Source: Apostichopus japonicus (lineage: Eukaryota > Echinodermata > Holothuroidea > Aspidochirotida > Stichopodidae). Taken from it: a stretch of 64,000 nt of DNA. The stretch is taken from NCBI RefSeq assembly GCF_037975245.1, contig NC_092569.1:25531668-25595667 (forward strand), given 5' to 3'. A model generated the notes under the pieces. That model saw only the letters and a list, made by a program, of their open reading frames with translations, ran no database searches and was not told the DNA's origin. Positions 45,389 to 59,535 of the stretch are shown piece by piece; positions within the stretch are counted from its first letter, which is position 1; each line of letters begins with the position of its first letter. Made by a program: the position numbers and the translations under genes.

Positions 45389-48300
45389 TCAAAGTACAGG
45401 GCGTACTTTCATTTCTGCATATTTTAGGTTGTAATAACTCTCAGGAAGATTATACCAATAAATGCTTTGATAATGATCCGTGTTTCCAAAGTAGAGACTT
45501 GTCAGGTGGGTATTAAAACAACTATTGTACCACCAGGCACCAAAATATTTCGAAGCACAGTTGTTACTATTACGGTCGTTGTCCCGGTCTTTCGTAGTGA
45601 AGGACATGTTTCTGTGATAAGCCATAGCGTCATAATCTGAAGGAAAGACAGAAACAATAGTTAAATGCAATACTTAATTTACCACGTGTCATAAAAAGTC
45701 CGGACTTGTTGTTAAGAAATCATCATAGCATGTAAATAAATGCTTCATTCACCGGCTCAAGGTAAAACTGGAGGAGTTAGTAGAGTTAATATATATGGTA
45801 CCAGAATCTATGTAAAGCATTTTAATGATAAAGATAATGTTGCTCAGACTTGGGGGTTTCATATTTTGTCTGATTGTATTACAATACATACACATTTATT
45901 AATATAAGTACTGATGCAATCTGTATGGTGAATTGTCAAAACATCTGTTCAACTTTCAGGTTGATTTTTTGCCTGTAAAGTATATTATCTTTGTCATAGA
46001 AAGTAGACTAGACAAACGCCTTTTATTAAACAAGTAGCAAATTGCCTACTTTTATTGTGTCTGTGTTAATTTTGTGCATAAATTAGTATATTTCCACTGA
46101 AGTACAAATTTGACAGTAGATTTTTAATTTTTTTTTGAACAAACAAGATTTGTAAAGACAATTTTTTTAAAAGTATTTCTAGCCTAGTGGTATTGTTTGC
46201 TTGTTCGAAGCAACTCATAAAATAAATGCATTATAAGTTGTGTCACGTAAGTATTATTAATCTTATCTTTCCGTTTTGTTTTTGTTTTGATTCTTAGGAC
46301 CAACTGACGTAATTTTACATATTAAAAAGATGAGTGTTACCTACTGATTATATGGCTGTGTTGACATGTTTTTTCGTTATACTAGATAGAGCAATCATGC
46401 CTTACTGCGCAATGCCATTCATACGTTCGCCAATGTCTCATTTCTTGGAACAAGTAACATTGTCTTATATTGGCATATGTAATTTGAAAGGAACTGAATA
46501 TTTTTAAATGGTCATTTCTAAAAAAGACGTTTACATCTGATTTAGACATAAAACTTGGGCTGATATCAACGGTTTTAAACGGCCTGCAGCATATTAAAAT
46601 TCATGTTGTGTCTGCAGTAAACCTTAACGAACTATATCATGTTAATATTCATTTTGTGTACATAAAGTATTCTATCTTGTACTTGGCTAGTGTCGTTTCA
46701 AACGTAGACGTAATTGCTTTTATATGTGGCCCGTCAGTTTGCTATCATACTCGCCAAGTGGAAGGACGGAAATGTTTACAATACTAACAAAGCCTCACAA
46801 CGATGGCTTCAACGTTTTATGAACAAGCAATCAAAGTTTTCTGCTAATATTTTTTATAGTAATATGATTGGAAATTGGAATACCGTAAAAATTATTCAAA
46901 ACTACCAAACTTAACTATAACACAGAAAACCCCAATACTTGTATTATTCTTACTTGCTGTGCTTTCCGACAAATAGTCACCAAGATCTGTTAATCTGCAG
47001 TTACTGCTTTCATCACTAATTCTGAAGAGGTTGTACTTGGCGTAGTAGGGTTTTCCGTTGACATTATTCATGTCGATTCGTAGCTCATAGTTGCCTTGGT
47101 TTGTCAAGTAAGCAATGTTGTCATTACCAAGCCAAAACTCTCGGCGAAGGAAGCCAAAGCCTTTCTTATATTCATTCCAGTCACGTAAACATTTACAGCG
47201 CCATCGACTCGACGTAGGAAAACCTGTTGAAGATAGAATGGAAAATAGTCTTTTTCCGTAATATTTAATCCTTCAACGGACATTTCTTTCATTCTTCAAT
47301 ATTAATTTTGATTAGTTCATTCAAAATGATGTAAATAGAGGGTTAGGTTTTCCAAGCTTAGGTCATTATTGTGTCCAAGTTAGTTGTTGCTCTCTGCAAA
47401 TTCAACAATACAGCATGGTGCAAACCAATAATTTTCTTATATAAAAACGTACCGTCCAAACTCCGCCATCAATGGAATCATGAAAATACCAGATTCAGTT
47501 TGATCATCACATTTTTCATAGACTTCCTTGCAATCTCTCGGATATTGAGGCTCTTGGTAGTAGAAGTAAGATGAACCTGAAAAATCAGTGACGCAGGAAA
47601 CAGGGTAATTTTCTTTTGTCTTACATGTTTGCATAGAAGTGAATGAAACTTAAACAAAACAACACAAGATTTTAGCAATCTGTTTTTTAATACTTTAGTT
47701 CAATCAATAGACGTTCCCAGAAATACGACGCTTAAACGGCCTAACAGTGGTTGCTGAACATATTTTTCCCTTATAGTAATTTAGTCCAATAGACATTCCC
47801 AAAAATATTTGTTATTTGTTATTTACTTTGTTTTTTTTCAACGATATTAACCAATTATTTTGAATTATCTTCTTCGCTGAACTAATAAACACTGTAAAGC
47901 TGAATTTCATTTCAAAGTACTCCAGTTCTTGTCAGAAAACATTACAAGCCAGGTTAATTTTTACTTACAACAAACAGTTTCACTCAATAAAAAACTTGCA
48001 ATTTGATGAAAGGAGGAAATGGCACAAAAACAAGTGATATTGCAAATAAATAATACGTCAAAACTGTAATATTTTTGGTGACGAATAATGAAATTTCCCT
48101 TTTGAAATAAACGAACACATAACACTTACTTGTAGATACTGTTGCCCTAAGCACATATTACACTCAAATAAATTACACAGGTGCAATTAAACCACAATTG
48201 CATAGTTAAAGTAAAATAAGCTTATGTGCACAAAATGCAAGTAAATAAATCTCGAGTGTGTGGAAACTTACTTTCTGTGTCTCTTCTTCGCCTGGATTTA

Positions 48301-51300
48301 CTGTTATCAGTTCTGATGTCACTCTGTCAAATAAAAGAAATTGAAAATTATTACTACTTTCAAAACTATCGAACATTACGAATGGAGTGATGCTTTATCG
48401 CACAGATAAACTCCTTTATTGAATAAACATTATTCTTAGCCTTGTTTATTGTCTTTTGATTAATTTGAACTATTCGCTCTGATAAATATCAGAACGACGG
48501 GGAAAATTTTACCGCTTGGACCAGTTATCTTCTTGAACACGAAAATGTAAATTAGAATAATCACATCAAAGGGTTTAATACGCATATTTATCTTTACTTT
48601 AATCTCTGAAATATGTCAAATTTTGCATTTTGTATGGAGAGTAGTCAAAATGAAGAGAATCATAAAAGAATGACTTTGATTGTTGTAAAAAATCGACAGA
48701 ACTGATACTTCCTTATGTTCTTTATTGTGTTAGTTACGGACAGAGCAGTTAAGATCAGGTTCAAGATAAATCTTATAAATAAAAGATGTAGTGTGGAATA
48801 TACAAATCCATAATCAGGTTTCGAAAACAACAGTAAGACCATTGATTAGTTTTTATTTTTTTATAGATATGAACACGGAGAGCCTGTTAAATCTACAAAG
48901 TAAAAACAACATTAGTAAAATATAAAAAGTGATTTCAAGATATAAACGTATTCGTTTCTTGTTAACATATTTTTGCCTTTCAATGTTGATGTTTTCTACG
49001 TTCAACTTTGTTCAGGTTATTAACTTAACATTTACCATAAAAAAAAACAGTATTTGATACATATATCTTAACGGAACGGAACAACAGGACTATTGCTAAG
49101 TTTGTATAGATATGAACACGGAGAGCAGGGTAAATCTACAAAGTAAAAACAATGGAAGGACTATTGCTTAGTTTGTATAGATATGAACACCGAGAGCAGG
49201 GTAAATCTACAAAGTAAAAAACAAGAGTAGGACTGTTGCTTAGTTTATACAGATATGACTAAGGAGAGCAGGGTAAATCTACAAAGTAAAAAACAACAGT
49301 AGTAAAATATACAAATTGATTTCAAGATATAAACATTTTCACTTCTTATTAACATAATTTTGGCTTTCAATGTTGATGTTTTCTAAGTTCAAATTTGTTC
49401 AGGTTATTAACTTAACATTTACACTAAAAACATTACTTGATAAATATATATTAACGGAATTTATCATTTGGTAAAGAAACAGAAAGTAGTTATCAAAGGG
49501 AATCAAGTCTGGAAAAAGAAGTTCAAGTAGGACTAGTTTGTTTAAAAGCTGATTTCTCTTCCTACCACAACTTAGTAACTACTGAGGATGCTGCTTCCGT
49601 TTTACGATATTTAATTTGGTATATTGCCTTTTTAATATAAAGGATTGTTTTTGTTAGGCGAAATTTTTATTCATTATGTGTAGCTGTATGCTATGCTATG
49701 ATATAAAACAAAGGTTATGAAGGATCATTAATTTTTTAAAGTAAAGATTGTAAGTCTGGGTTTGCAAATTTATTTTACCCTTCTCTTTCTATACTTATAT
49801 ATTTTGATACTTTAGTGTCTGTTATACATAGAAATTGAATAATGGGTTTTAGCTTTCAAAACACAGGTGACGGTCATGTTCAAGAAGCTGAAATCTCATA
49901 AATAAAGTGAACAGCAAATTAAAGCATTAACGTCTCAATAACATAGTTGAAACAAGTATCAATATAGACATCAATATGTTTACTTTTTAATCTATCTGAT
50001 TTGGGATTATTGCTTTTGAGAACGTAGTGACATTAAAATCCTTAGTTTAGTAAATAGCAAACACGAAATTGAAAATTGGGAAATGCCATTGTAGCGAAGC
50101 AGTTCTTTTTAAAAACCATGATGGTGATGGTCTGTCTACCTATTCAGTTAAAGTTCATAGTTTATTTGCAAGATATAATAGCGAGCAATTATTATTCAAA
50201 AGTACTTAATTTCGTTACGCCCATAACTTTAAGAATATTTGATGATATTAGACAATAAACCTTCTAGATATATAATATTGCATGTAATTAATAAAATATC
50301 TTTTGTTCACATTAGGCATAATATACTAATAAACTTGGAATTCCCATATAATTCAATAAATTAATAACAAAGCAAATGTTCCTCTTAATTTAAGTTAAAT
50401 AAATATTTATGCTAGTTTATGTAGTCAAGTTGCGCTCGGCTTGAGTAGTTTTTCAAATCTTGTTTTGTATGTTAGCCTAAATATATCAAAAGTTGACTGA
50501 GGTTATTACTTAACTATTAAGTGGTGCATATATAAATATTTTTTTATTAATAAAACTGCAAAAATATAAATCCTTCTCGTTACTTGAACATTCCTTTTTT
50601 CATAAATAAACCTTCGATTGGTTCAGGTATTGAAATGTCCATTTTCCGGTGACTTAAAGTTGATTTAAGTAAATATATAGGGAAAGGCTGCCAATTATTA
50701 TTCGTAAAACACGTGTACAATGTTACAATGTAACGGTGCTAAAAAATATCGAATGATGTTCGACATCTCAGTTTTCATTCTTAGAATGAATTCAACTTAT
50801 TGTCTATGTATCGTATGCATAAATATTTTTTGAGACATCGGAAAGTCTTTAATTACTTCGTGTTAATTTCAGTGTCCCTGTATTAACTTTGTTAACATAC
50901 TGCTTTATCGATGATACATATTATTACTTCCCAGTGCAATATTATATGTTGAATACATTTTTAAGAAGGCTCCACTGTAAGAACGATTAATGGAGCTTTT
51001 TCAGAGCGTATAGAGAAAATGTAAGTTCACCATCTCGAGTGAATTAAAGATATTCTTACAAGATCTCTTTAAAATATGTATAAACATGTATGTTGATCAG
51101 AAAGATGTTGCATTGTTCAGGTATTTAATTGAAAAAATATGAAGTATTCATAGGTTTAATTGATATGGTTAGCAGTGAAGAAAGATTGACAAAATAAAAA
51201 CAAGAAATCAGTCTGAATATCTGCATGCACCGATTTAGCAAAACAATAGAAGAAATTATGAAACAGAAAATATATTTTTAATATTTAAAAAAAATAATAT

Positions 51301-51450
51301 TTATAAGATATGAAAATGGACATTTTAATAAAGGATGAAAACGTCCTGAAATATGTTTGAAAGATTTACCACTTCATCAGAAGATTCTACAGAGAGAAAC
51401 TTCAGAAGAAAAACTCCAAAAATGAAGAAGAACAAAAGCTGTAACTTCAT
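45389..51450 (-). pseudogene. Fibrinogen-related gene, copy 4 (deletion and frameshift)
   Basis: Minus-strand exons 51370-51450, 48272-48323, 47453-47576, 46954-47223 and 45389-45636. Exon 1 (signal peptide), exon 2 (RRRRD linker) and exon 5 are open. Exon 3 is 124 bp rather than 170: 46 bp between two GAAT copies are gone, removing the QPDG...YCNN part and shifting frame; GGGW is also changed to GVW. Exon 4 is 270 rather than 271 bp because one base is missing near 47185, so NFYRDW becomes NVYVTG and a stop follows near the codons for AYLTN. The exon 1 donor is GTAAAT where others have GTAAGT. Exon 5 is one codon shorter beside the calcium loop (DRDNDRNSNNC), as in copy 5. Two independent disabling lesions make this a clear pseudogene. 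Confidence 0.88.
48820..49300. repeat. Intron 1 minisatellite and its duplicated flank (copy 4)
   Basis: Units at about 48820-48910 and 49080-49300. The flank beginning GTGATTTCAAGATATAAAC (near 48929) is repeated near 49315, so about 390 bp including part of the array was duplicated in this copy only. Confidence 0.7.
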
Positions 51451-52332
51451 GGTTGATTGAAGGAAATGTAGACTTTATTTAGAATGATATCTTCTGAGCA
51501 GAGTCTGCAAGACGAATGAAGATATTTCTCAAATACGATGGATCACTCAGTTTAAGGAAACAACTGTTAATACTATGGAAACCTTGAATCGTCTCAATTC
51601 ATCAACTCAAGTATGAAATAATGTTAACGTTTTTATGAATTTCATATAAAATATAATTTACCAGAGGTACATTTGCTTTTCCTTACTTCCTACACGAGCC
51701 CGGATGTCCAGCCTATGTAATGTGCGTCTAGATAATGTTTAACAATATTTACCTCAAAAGAGAATTTTTAAATCAATTACCAGTCATTCTTTGTTTCAAT
51801 TGTACAAAATATAGAGCATTACTTTTAATATAATTCTTGCAAGATCCTTAGATAGGTTCTAATCATATATCATGAATATGCATCGAATCGTCATTATACT
51901 TGTAATATATCTGGCTTTCATTGATATGTTCATTCAGATAGGATATGGTCACAATCGTTTTAAAACTTCCGCGTATAGTTCAACAGAAAACCAATAGTCT
52001 CGTCCCAAAGTTATGTGTAGCTAATGGATCGTGGAGGTTAGAATCATTATGCTAATTCGCATTGCAAGTGTGATGTTGCAATATTGAAGGATAAATCAGG
52101 AATAAATGCATTCTATCGACGTTTCTTCTTCCAATAGAGATGATACGACCACATAATGATAACCAATGCAAATGTAATGATTGAACTGAATGAAGAGTTA
52201 GCGGCCTAGAGATTAAATTTCTCTAAATCCGTCTGGATAACGGCCAGTCTATTGGCATTATGCACAAGACCACATCTTTTAGTGTGTTCTGTTTTGGTAC
52301 ATCATTCTCTTTTTAGTTGTTCACCAGTGTTG

Positions 52333-52560
52333 TGAGTTCTTACTATTATCCGAGTACCAAGTACATGCTAGTAATTGAGGTTCCGAATACCAAGTATATG
52401 GATCCGAACACGTCATATTAGTTTCCCTGTACCGAGTACGAGCGCTTTTTCATTCGAGTTCTGGTACTGAATGACTAGTACGAGTACTGTAACACTCGAG
52501 TGCTTCCACCGAGTGCGTGTACAAAGTACTCGCAAAAAGTACTCTAGTACCGAGTACTAC
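52333..52560. repeat. GTAC-rich array upstream of copy 4
   Basis: Paralogue of the other GTAC arrays, about 0.9-1.1 kb upstream of exon 1 of copy 4. Confidence 0.82.
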
Positions 52561-55500
52561 AACATTGATGTTCCCTGTTCTCCTGGGCATATAACTGTTT
52601 GATTTCCTCGATATTAATAGTAATGGATAGAGTTTTCGACATGTTAAGTTTATTTTCAATACGCAAAGTACAGATTGGTTGAACAGGTTACCGACAACCA
52701 GGTTTACAGTTTGGTTGTTAGGGTAACATGTTAATTTCCATACCACGCGTTCAATAAGTAACGTATGCGCTTCAAATGAAGGTAATGTAGGTTAACTGTA
52801 TTTGTTTAGTAAGTATATTGTCATAAGCTGACGACCACGGTTATCTCTAATAATTCACTCAAATTACTTATTGAATAGTTTATATAAACTTTATAATACA
52901 TTTCTTTTCGTCACCCTCCCTCTCCCAACCCTCGTCTACCTCACCCCTTCCTTCTGTGCGTATGTTGGTTAGCTTGTGTAGTTGTACGAATGTGTTATTT
53001 TCTTTAATCCAATTGTTAAAGATATCTTTAATAAAACCAAAATATACGTAAATACGCTTTCTAAGATATTTTTTGTCACATTTTTAACAAAGATGTATGA
53101 GGCATACCCTTGTACTGTATATGTACAACGTTTCTTTACAACCGAAATTCATTACTCACTTGAAAATGATTTTGGATTGAGCTCTAGGTTCGGTTGATTT
53201 CATATTTCACACATAATGCCTGGCATTGTAAGATTAGTTTGCACAATACATAATACAATAATGTAACTCTAATTGAAATACTTGCAATTTATTTGAGAGT
53301 TGTATATTTGAAAGACAAATTCAAGTAGATATCTCGTGTTATATATCTGGCAATGACACTTGAGTCCTGTACATCTTGTTCATACCGAATAAATACATGC
53401 TTGTTGTACCATATGATACGTACAGTATAGGCCTACATAGTCCTATGACACACAAGGATAGGTAACATTCGCTAACAGTAAGGACTGTTGCTCGGCGAAA
53501 GGTGTAGCTATGTACGGAAATCTACACGGGACATTACTCTGACGACTAAACACAATATATATTCTACCCTACAAACCTTGAAATTACTGTTTTGCCGAGA
53601 AACAACTTCCAAGGCGGTCAAATGAAAATTACAGCTTTGCGATGTAGTGAAATATCAATTTGAATCGTGATTTAACTCAATGCAATAAATTTGCATAACC
53701 TCTTCAATTTTACAATGAAAATTGTGCATACTCTCTTCCATTTAAAACAAATATATATATATATATACTCCTGCAATTAGTCAAAAAATTGGAAAAAAGT
53801 AGTTGTACAAAGTTACAGTACTATAAGGTCAATTTTCTGGACAAAGCGTTTATTTTCAGGTATTCACCGTACCACTTTATGCGTCAATACGATGTCTTTT
53901 CTATGCTTCCGTTGTAATACTGACCCTGCATCAGGTTACTGGCGGAAGCATTTCACAATCACAGTTTGAGAAACACGTGTGTTGGTCTTCATTATATGGC
54001 TTGTTGTATAACTTGTTCCTAGTTTAAATGTGGTATCTTTGATTTGAGTTTTCTGTGCTGAGAATTTTATAAGCATGTTCCCTGTCTTTTAACACATTGA
54101 TTTTCTGTTGTTGATAAATTATTTAAATGTTGAAAAGAGTAACAAAAACCATATAAAATCAATTGCCATGACGACATCATTAACTCAACTTCAATTGCCA
54201 AAGGATTACCATGTTTTTTTTTTTCAATTTTATTCCGTTGGGGTGATTCATTACTTTACCGTACAAACTCGCATGAGGTACCTTTAGATCTGATTCACAA
54301 TATACATTTTTATCGGACCATTTAAGGTAAAGTGCTCACCATAAGGGGGAAATGATTGTGCTAACACGGCTTGAGCAGAGCAAGAGCGAAATAGTTAACA
54401 GTAACTTTTCTGTAGATAATTAATTAAGACTTCCGGTTAGTTCCAACACCATTAATACGAGTAATTAATTGACAATGTGACAATGTTAGCATCGGACTCC
54501 GAAAAGTTGACAGGTGTTATGTTATTTCAAATTTCATAAGACATGCTATCATTTGCGTGGGCAAGGCTGCGTGGTTTAGTAAACAAGGTTGGATTTCTGG
54601 TGAAGTCAATGCAGAGGAATGTGTGAGTATGAAACGACTACACGTGTTACTATCGATATAATTTTCACTGAATTCCGAATCAAGAGACGTTTACTGATGG
54701 GAATTTAAAAGTCATTATCAGTGCATATTGTTTTAATCTATCTGTATGAAACTAGAATGAATGTGTTCATAATTCAAAGAGTAATTATGAGCTACGAGGA
54801 GAAGTTCCATTTCCTTCCGCTTCCCGTTATAGTCACATCAAGTGATAATCGACAGAAGTGCTAATGGGACAGTCTTGGTAAATAATAAGGTAGAATATAT
54901 AGCAAATTGTAAACCTGTTGTGAGAACCACATTAAAAAGAACATAAATTACTTTTAAAGTCATCGTGAGATTTGGACTTATTATGGGAACAATCGGTGAG
55001 TGATTGGCAGACATGGACAATTTTTTGTTGCATTATGGGTATGCCTCCACCAATGAAGGAAGTGACGTACCGTAAATAACAGGATAGTTTACAGGATGTG
55101 ACAAATAGCATGTTATGATTTAAAACACACCAAAGAAAATATTCCCGTGGCAATTCAAATGACGTACCCGTTCAAAGTAAGAGACCCGTAGTTCTTCAAA
55201 TAACGTTTCCTGAGTAATGATGTAATTCATCCACAATTAAATGTAGGTATAAAACCCGACTGAACCCCACCCCCCCCCCCCCTCCAACCTTCTTTACACT
55301 GCAACGGAGGTGGGTGATATGCCCCATTGTTTGTGCCCGCCATTGTTGTTTATCACTAAACGAGGGAAACTGTTTTACACAGATATTTGGAAAAGTTTAT
55401 ATCAGTGTTCAATTGTAGAGTGTAGACAGATACATGCAGTAGGTTCAGTCTTATGTGTTATGTGTAATGGTTAATATCTCCATCTACAGAGTGCGTATCT

Positions 55501-56718
55501 AAAAGCTCATCATGTTCACTGCTTTCAAATTGTTCGAAAGTCAACTGCTGGTCACTGATGCCCAAATTTATTTACTACAAAGTATTTTACTACTCTTTAC
55601 ATGTAAAGCATTTTGATCCAAGGAAACATGTTAACGTTAAGTTAAGATTCCAGAAGAAGCACTTTCAAAAACTGTTAACAAGTTTAGCTTGTACACTCTG
55701 GGCTAAAAGACTGTTGATCTTTGATGTACAAGGATAGCTTCAAAGTAATCGTTTTGGTTATTATCATGTTATGAGTAGGAGGACCACATTTAGGAGCAAA
55801 AACGTATGTGTGAAGTGAAGAAGTACCACATTGATTTAAATATCCCTATTGTTTTTCATGGAGGTCCAAGTCAATTTGGGGTCACTAAAGGTCAAATTGT
55901 AAAACCTTGTAAACACGATAACTCAAGAATGGAATGATGGACGAATCTTATCTTTAGTATGTATTTGTGACACGTTCAGTACAAGGTTTGATTGAGGTGA
56001 ATGTCACATGGAGTCACCAGACGCCAAACTGTGGAAACCTTGTGTTATAAGCTACCGTATCTCCCACCGATTAATCTATCATTTAACATGTGCGTTATGC
56101 CTCCTACAAATAGGAGGCTATTGGCAATAGATGAGCATATGGGCATCCGTAGAATCAAAAACTCAAAGCTCAAAATTCGAGCATATTTGAATTGGCTTCA
56201 ACGGGCCGCTCGGAAGCCTTCTTTGTTTGCAACAAATTGTACTCTTTGTAATACAGCGATTTATTGGACGATTTCCATCGTAGTTATTTCATGTTGGATG
56301 TAGTTTCGTTGTGACTTGGCGCCGTTTATGAAACTTAACAGTTTGTCTAGTTAGATTATTTACTATGACCAATCTAAATGCAAAATTATATTGTAAAACG
56401 TTCATAGGTTGGCAGTGAGTTCACGAGCTTTTGTCGATTCCTGTTGCTTGTGAGGTCAAATCTCCTTTGAGGTCACCAGAGGTAAAGCTCTGAAAAACCT
56501 TTTACAAGATAGCTTACGATGGAAATCGTGGATACCTCTAATATTTGATGTGTGGATTCATAACATTGACTACAAGACCCCTACTGTTTTTGGGAGAGCC
56601 ACGTACAGTCGACTGACCTGTGTTTATCATACCATAGTGTTATTGTATCAGAATGGTGGTATTACGAACAAGCAGAAGTCTAGTGCACTGAAGTTATCGA
56701 AACCTCAATGCATTTTGC

Positions 56719-56730
56719 AGTCAGGTTATT

Positions 56731-56812
<82 letters not shown>
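56719..56812. repeat. (TA)n microsatellite
   Basis: TA run immediately left of the inverted Penelope-like fragment. Confidence 0.95.
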
Positions 56813-56816
<4 letters not shown>

Positions 56817-56985
56817 CAGAGCTTTCGACCGAATGTGACAAGGAGTAGCAGGAATTGAAACTATGTTATAGAGAAGAGTGTCGGCATGGTTGTGAAGTCA
56901 AAGCGACATACTGATTTCTGCTGAATTGAGCAGAAGTTTTAGAAAATTGGAATATTTTAATCCGTGTCCGATTATTTTATATATA
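56813..56985 (-). mobile_element. Penelope-like fragment, inverted relative to 18600-19140
   Basis: The minus strand reads AAAACTTCTGCTCAATTCAG, AAATCAGTATGTCGCTTTGA and CTGCTACTCCTTGTCACATT, then CGGTCGAAAGCTCTGC, matching 18865-19020 on the plus strand. About 31 bp containing the hammerhead-like core are missing between TTCGGT and CGAAAGCTC. Confidence 0.7.
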
Positions 56986-58532
56986 TTCGTATATACTCAT
57001 ATTTATGACACTTCATAGTTTGTGGACTTTCTGCTAATGGTGGTGAATTTAGACATCAAGCTTACCAAAAATACCAGTTTGAAAATACAATAATGGATTT
57101 TACTATTGTAATTCATTTTTGTTGAGTGACGATATGATGGGGTGGGTGGTGTAATAAGAATGCCATTCCGTATCGGGGCTTGAATGCCTTTGTTACAGTT
57201 CTTTTTGATAAAAGAAGCAGTCGCGGTTTTGTTTGAAGAAGGTTAAATTAAATGCAGCGGTATCGATAACCAGGTAAGGACATTTTCATACCACCGAATT
57301 CCCATTATTTTCCCTGTCGATTGTATTGATAAAATAATAAAGTAACTCTTCATCCCTTATTTCCGCTGCGTAATCCTAAGAACCACTTTTGTTAGTTCTG
57401 GTTAAATGTATTAACGTCGTTTTCGCAAATAGTGTACGTTTTTTTATTAATTGAGTGATATGAAATGTTAACATCTTTATTACCGTTGGACACAGTAACC
57501 TGGACACCATAACATTTCCCCGATGTTTGCCTCAAGTTTAACACTATATTCTTGTCAAACACAGAAAACTTAGAAAGTAACAATGGGTCTCAGAATATTA
57601 GATAGTTTATTAAATTAAATGCAATTTGTGAGTCAAGAATATAACAAACGACAAATATCCAATAGTAGCTTGAACGAAAATGTTTTCATTCAACCAAAAA
57701 TGTTGTCGCGATATTTTTAATTTAGAGTTCAATTCTCATCTGTTTCGTCTGTTCATCAAGGTAGAGGGCGTAGTTTCATTTCTGCATATTTGAGGTTGTA
57801 ATAACTCTCAGGAAGACTATACCACTCGATGCTTTGATAATGACCCGTTTTTCCAAAGTAGAGACCTGTCAGGTGGGTATGATGACAAGTCTTGTACCAC
57901 CAGGCACCAAAATAATACGAAGCACAGTTGTTACTATTAATGTCGTTGTCCCGGTCTTTCGTAGTGAAGGACATGTTTCTGTGATAAGCCACAGCGTCAT
58001 AATCTGAAGGAAAGACAGTAACAATATTTAAATACAATACATAAGTTACTACGTGTGCTTAATAGTCCGAACTTGTTCAGAAATTATCATAGCATATGAA
58101 TAAATTCTTAATCCACCGGCTCAATTTTAAATTGAAGGAGGTTAATAGAGTTATTATACCAGAATCTTTGTAAAGAATTTCCATACTTAAGATAATGTTG
58201 TTCAGATTAAAGAGTGTATCATTTTGTACTTGTTTTTAAGTATTGTTTTTATCTGATTGTATTGCGCTAAATAAACATTTATTAATATACCCTATGATTT
58301 CATTTGCATGGTAAATGTCCAAACATTTGTTATACTTTCATGTAGATTTTATTGCCTGTCAAGTATATTATCTTTGTCATAGAAAATAGTCTAGACAAAG
58401 GCCTTTTTTTTGTAACCAAAGTAGTAAATTTCAGAGATTGCCTACTTTCATTGTGTCTGCTGATTTCCATTTAAGCACATGTTTGACAGTAAAATGTTTT
58501 CATTTATTACAAACAAGATTTGTGAAGACAAT

Positions 58533-58683
<151 letters not shown>

Positions 58684-59239
58684 ATTTAGCCTAGTAGTAT
58701 TGTTTGCTTGTTCTGACCAGCTCATGAAATAAATGTATCATAAGTTATGTCATATAAGTATTAGTAATTTTAACTTTCCGTGTGGTTTTTGTGCTGATTC
58801 TCAGGACGAACTGACGTAATAATCAGTATAAAATAAACTCTTATTGTATCCAAATTTACAGATTACTGTCTAAGACGCGTGTTACCTATTGATTGTGATG
58901 GCTGTGTTAACATGTTTGTCGTTATACTACGTAGGGTAATCATGCCTTACCGCGTAATGCCATTCTTACGTTCGTCAATGTCTCATTTCTTGGAACAAGT
59001 AACCCTGTGTTAATATTGGCATATTAAATTGAAGTGAACAAAGTCTTTTTAAGGAGTCATTTCTGAAAACAAAATGTAATACAGACAAATAACGTGGGCT
59101 GATATCAATGGTTTTTAACGGCCTACAGCATATTAAAATTCATGTTGTTTATACCGTAATCCTACACGACCTACAGCATATTAAAGTTACCTTCGTGCAT
59201 AAAGTATTTATTTACAGCGTGTACTTGGAAAGTGTTGTT

Positions 59240-59535
59240 TTCATAAGTGGCCCGTTATTTTGCTAACATACTCGCCAAGTGCATGGAAGGACGTAAATGT
59301 TTACAACACTAACGGAGCCTCACAACGATGGCTTCAGCGTAGTATGTACAAGCAATCAAAGTTTTCAGTCAATATTTCTATAGTAATTTATCGAGGGTTA
59401 TTTGTCTAGAATAATCGCCAAGTGGAAGGACGTTAATGTTTACATTACTAGCAAAGCTTCACAACGATTGCTACAGCATGGTAGTTACAAGCAAGCAAAT
59501 ATGTCTGTTAATATTTCTATAGTACTATAATTGGA
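59240..59535. repeat. Tandem duplication in intron 4 of copy 5
   Basis: Two diverged units of about 140 bp: CGCCAAGTGCATGGAAGGACG...TTTCTATAGTAATTTATCG and CGCCAAGTGGAAGGACGTTA...TTTCTATAGTACTATAATTGG. Copy 6 has the same pair (about 61905-62175), copies 1-4 a single unit, so copies 5 and 6 share a recent ancestor. Confidence 0.75.

Larger units (their letters stand above)
52561..57755. repeat. Spacer type X between copies 4 and 5
   Basis: Twin of 12631-19706 without the solo-LTR-like and LINE insertions. It carries its own inverted Penelope-like fragment and TA run. Open frames at 52982-53197, 54838-55153 and 56001-56303 lack any recognisable domain. Confidence 0.72.
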
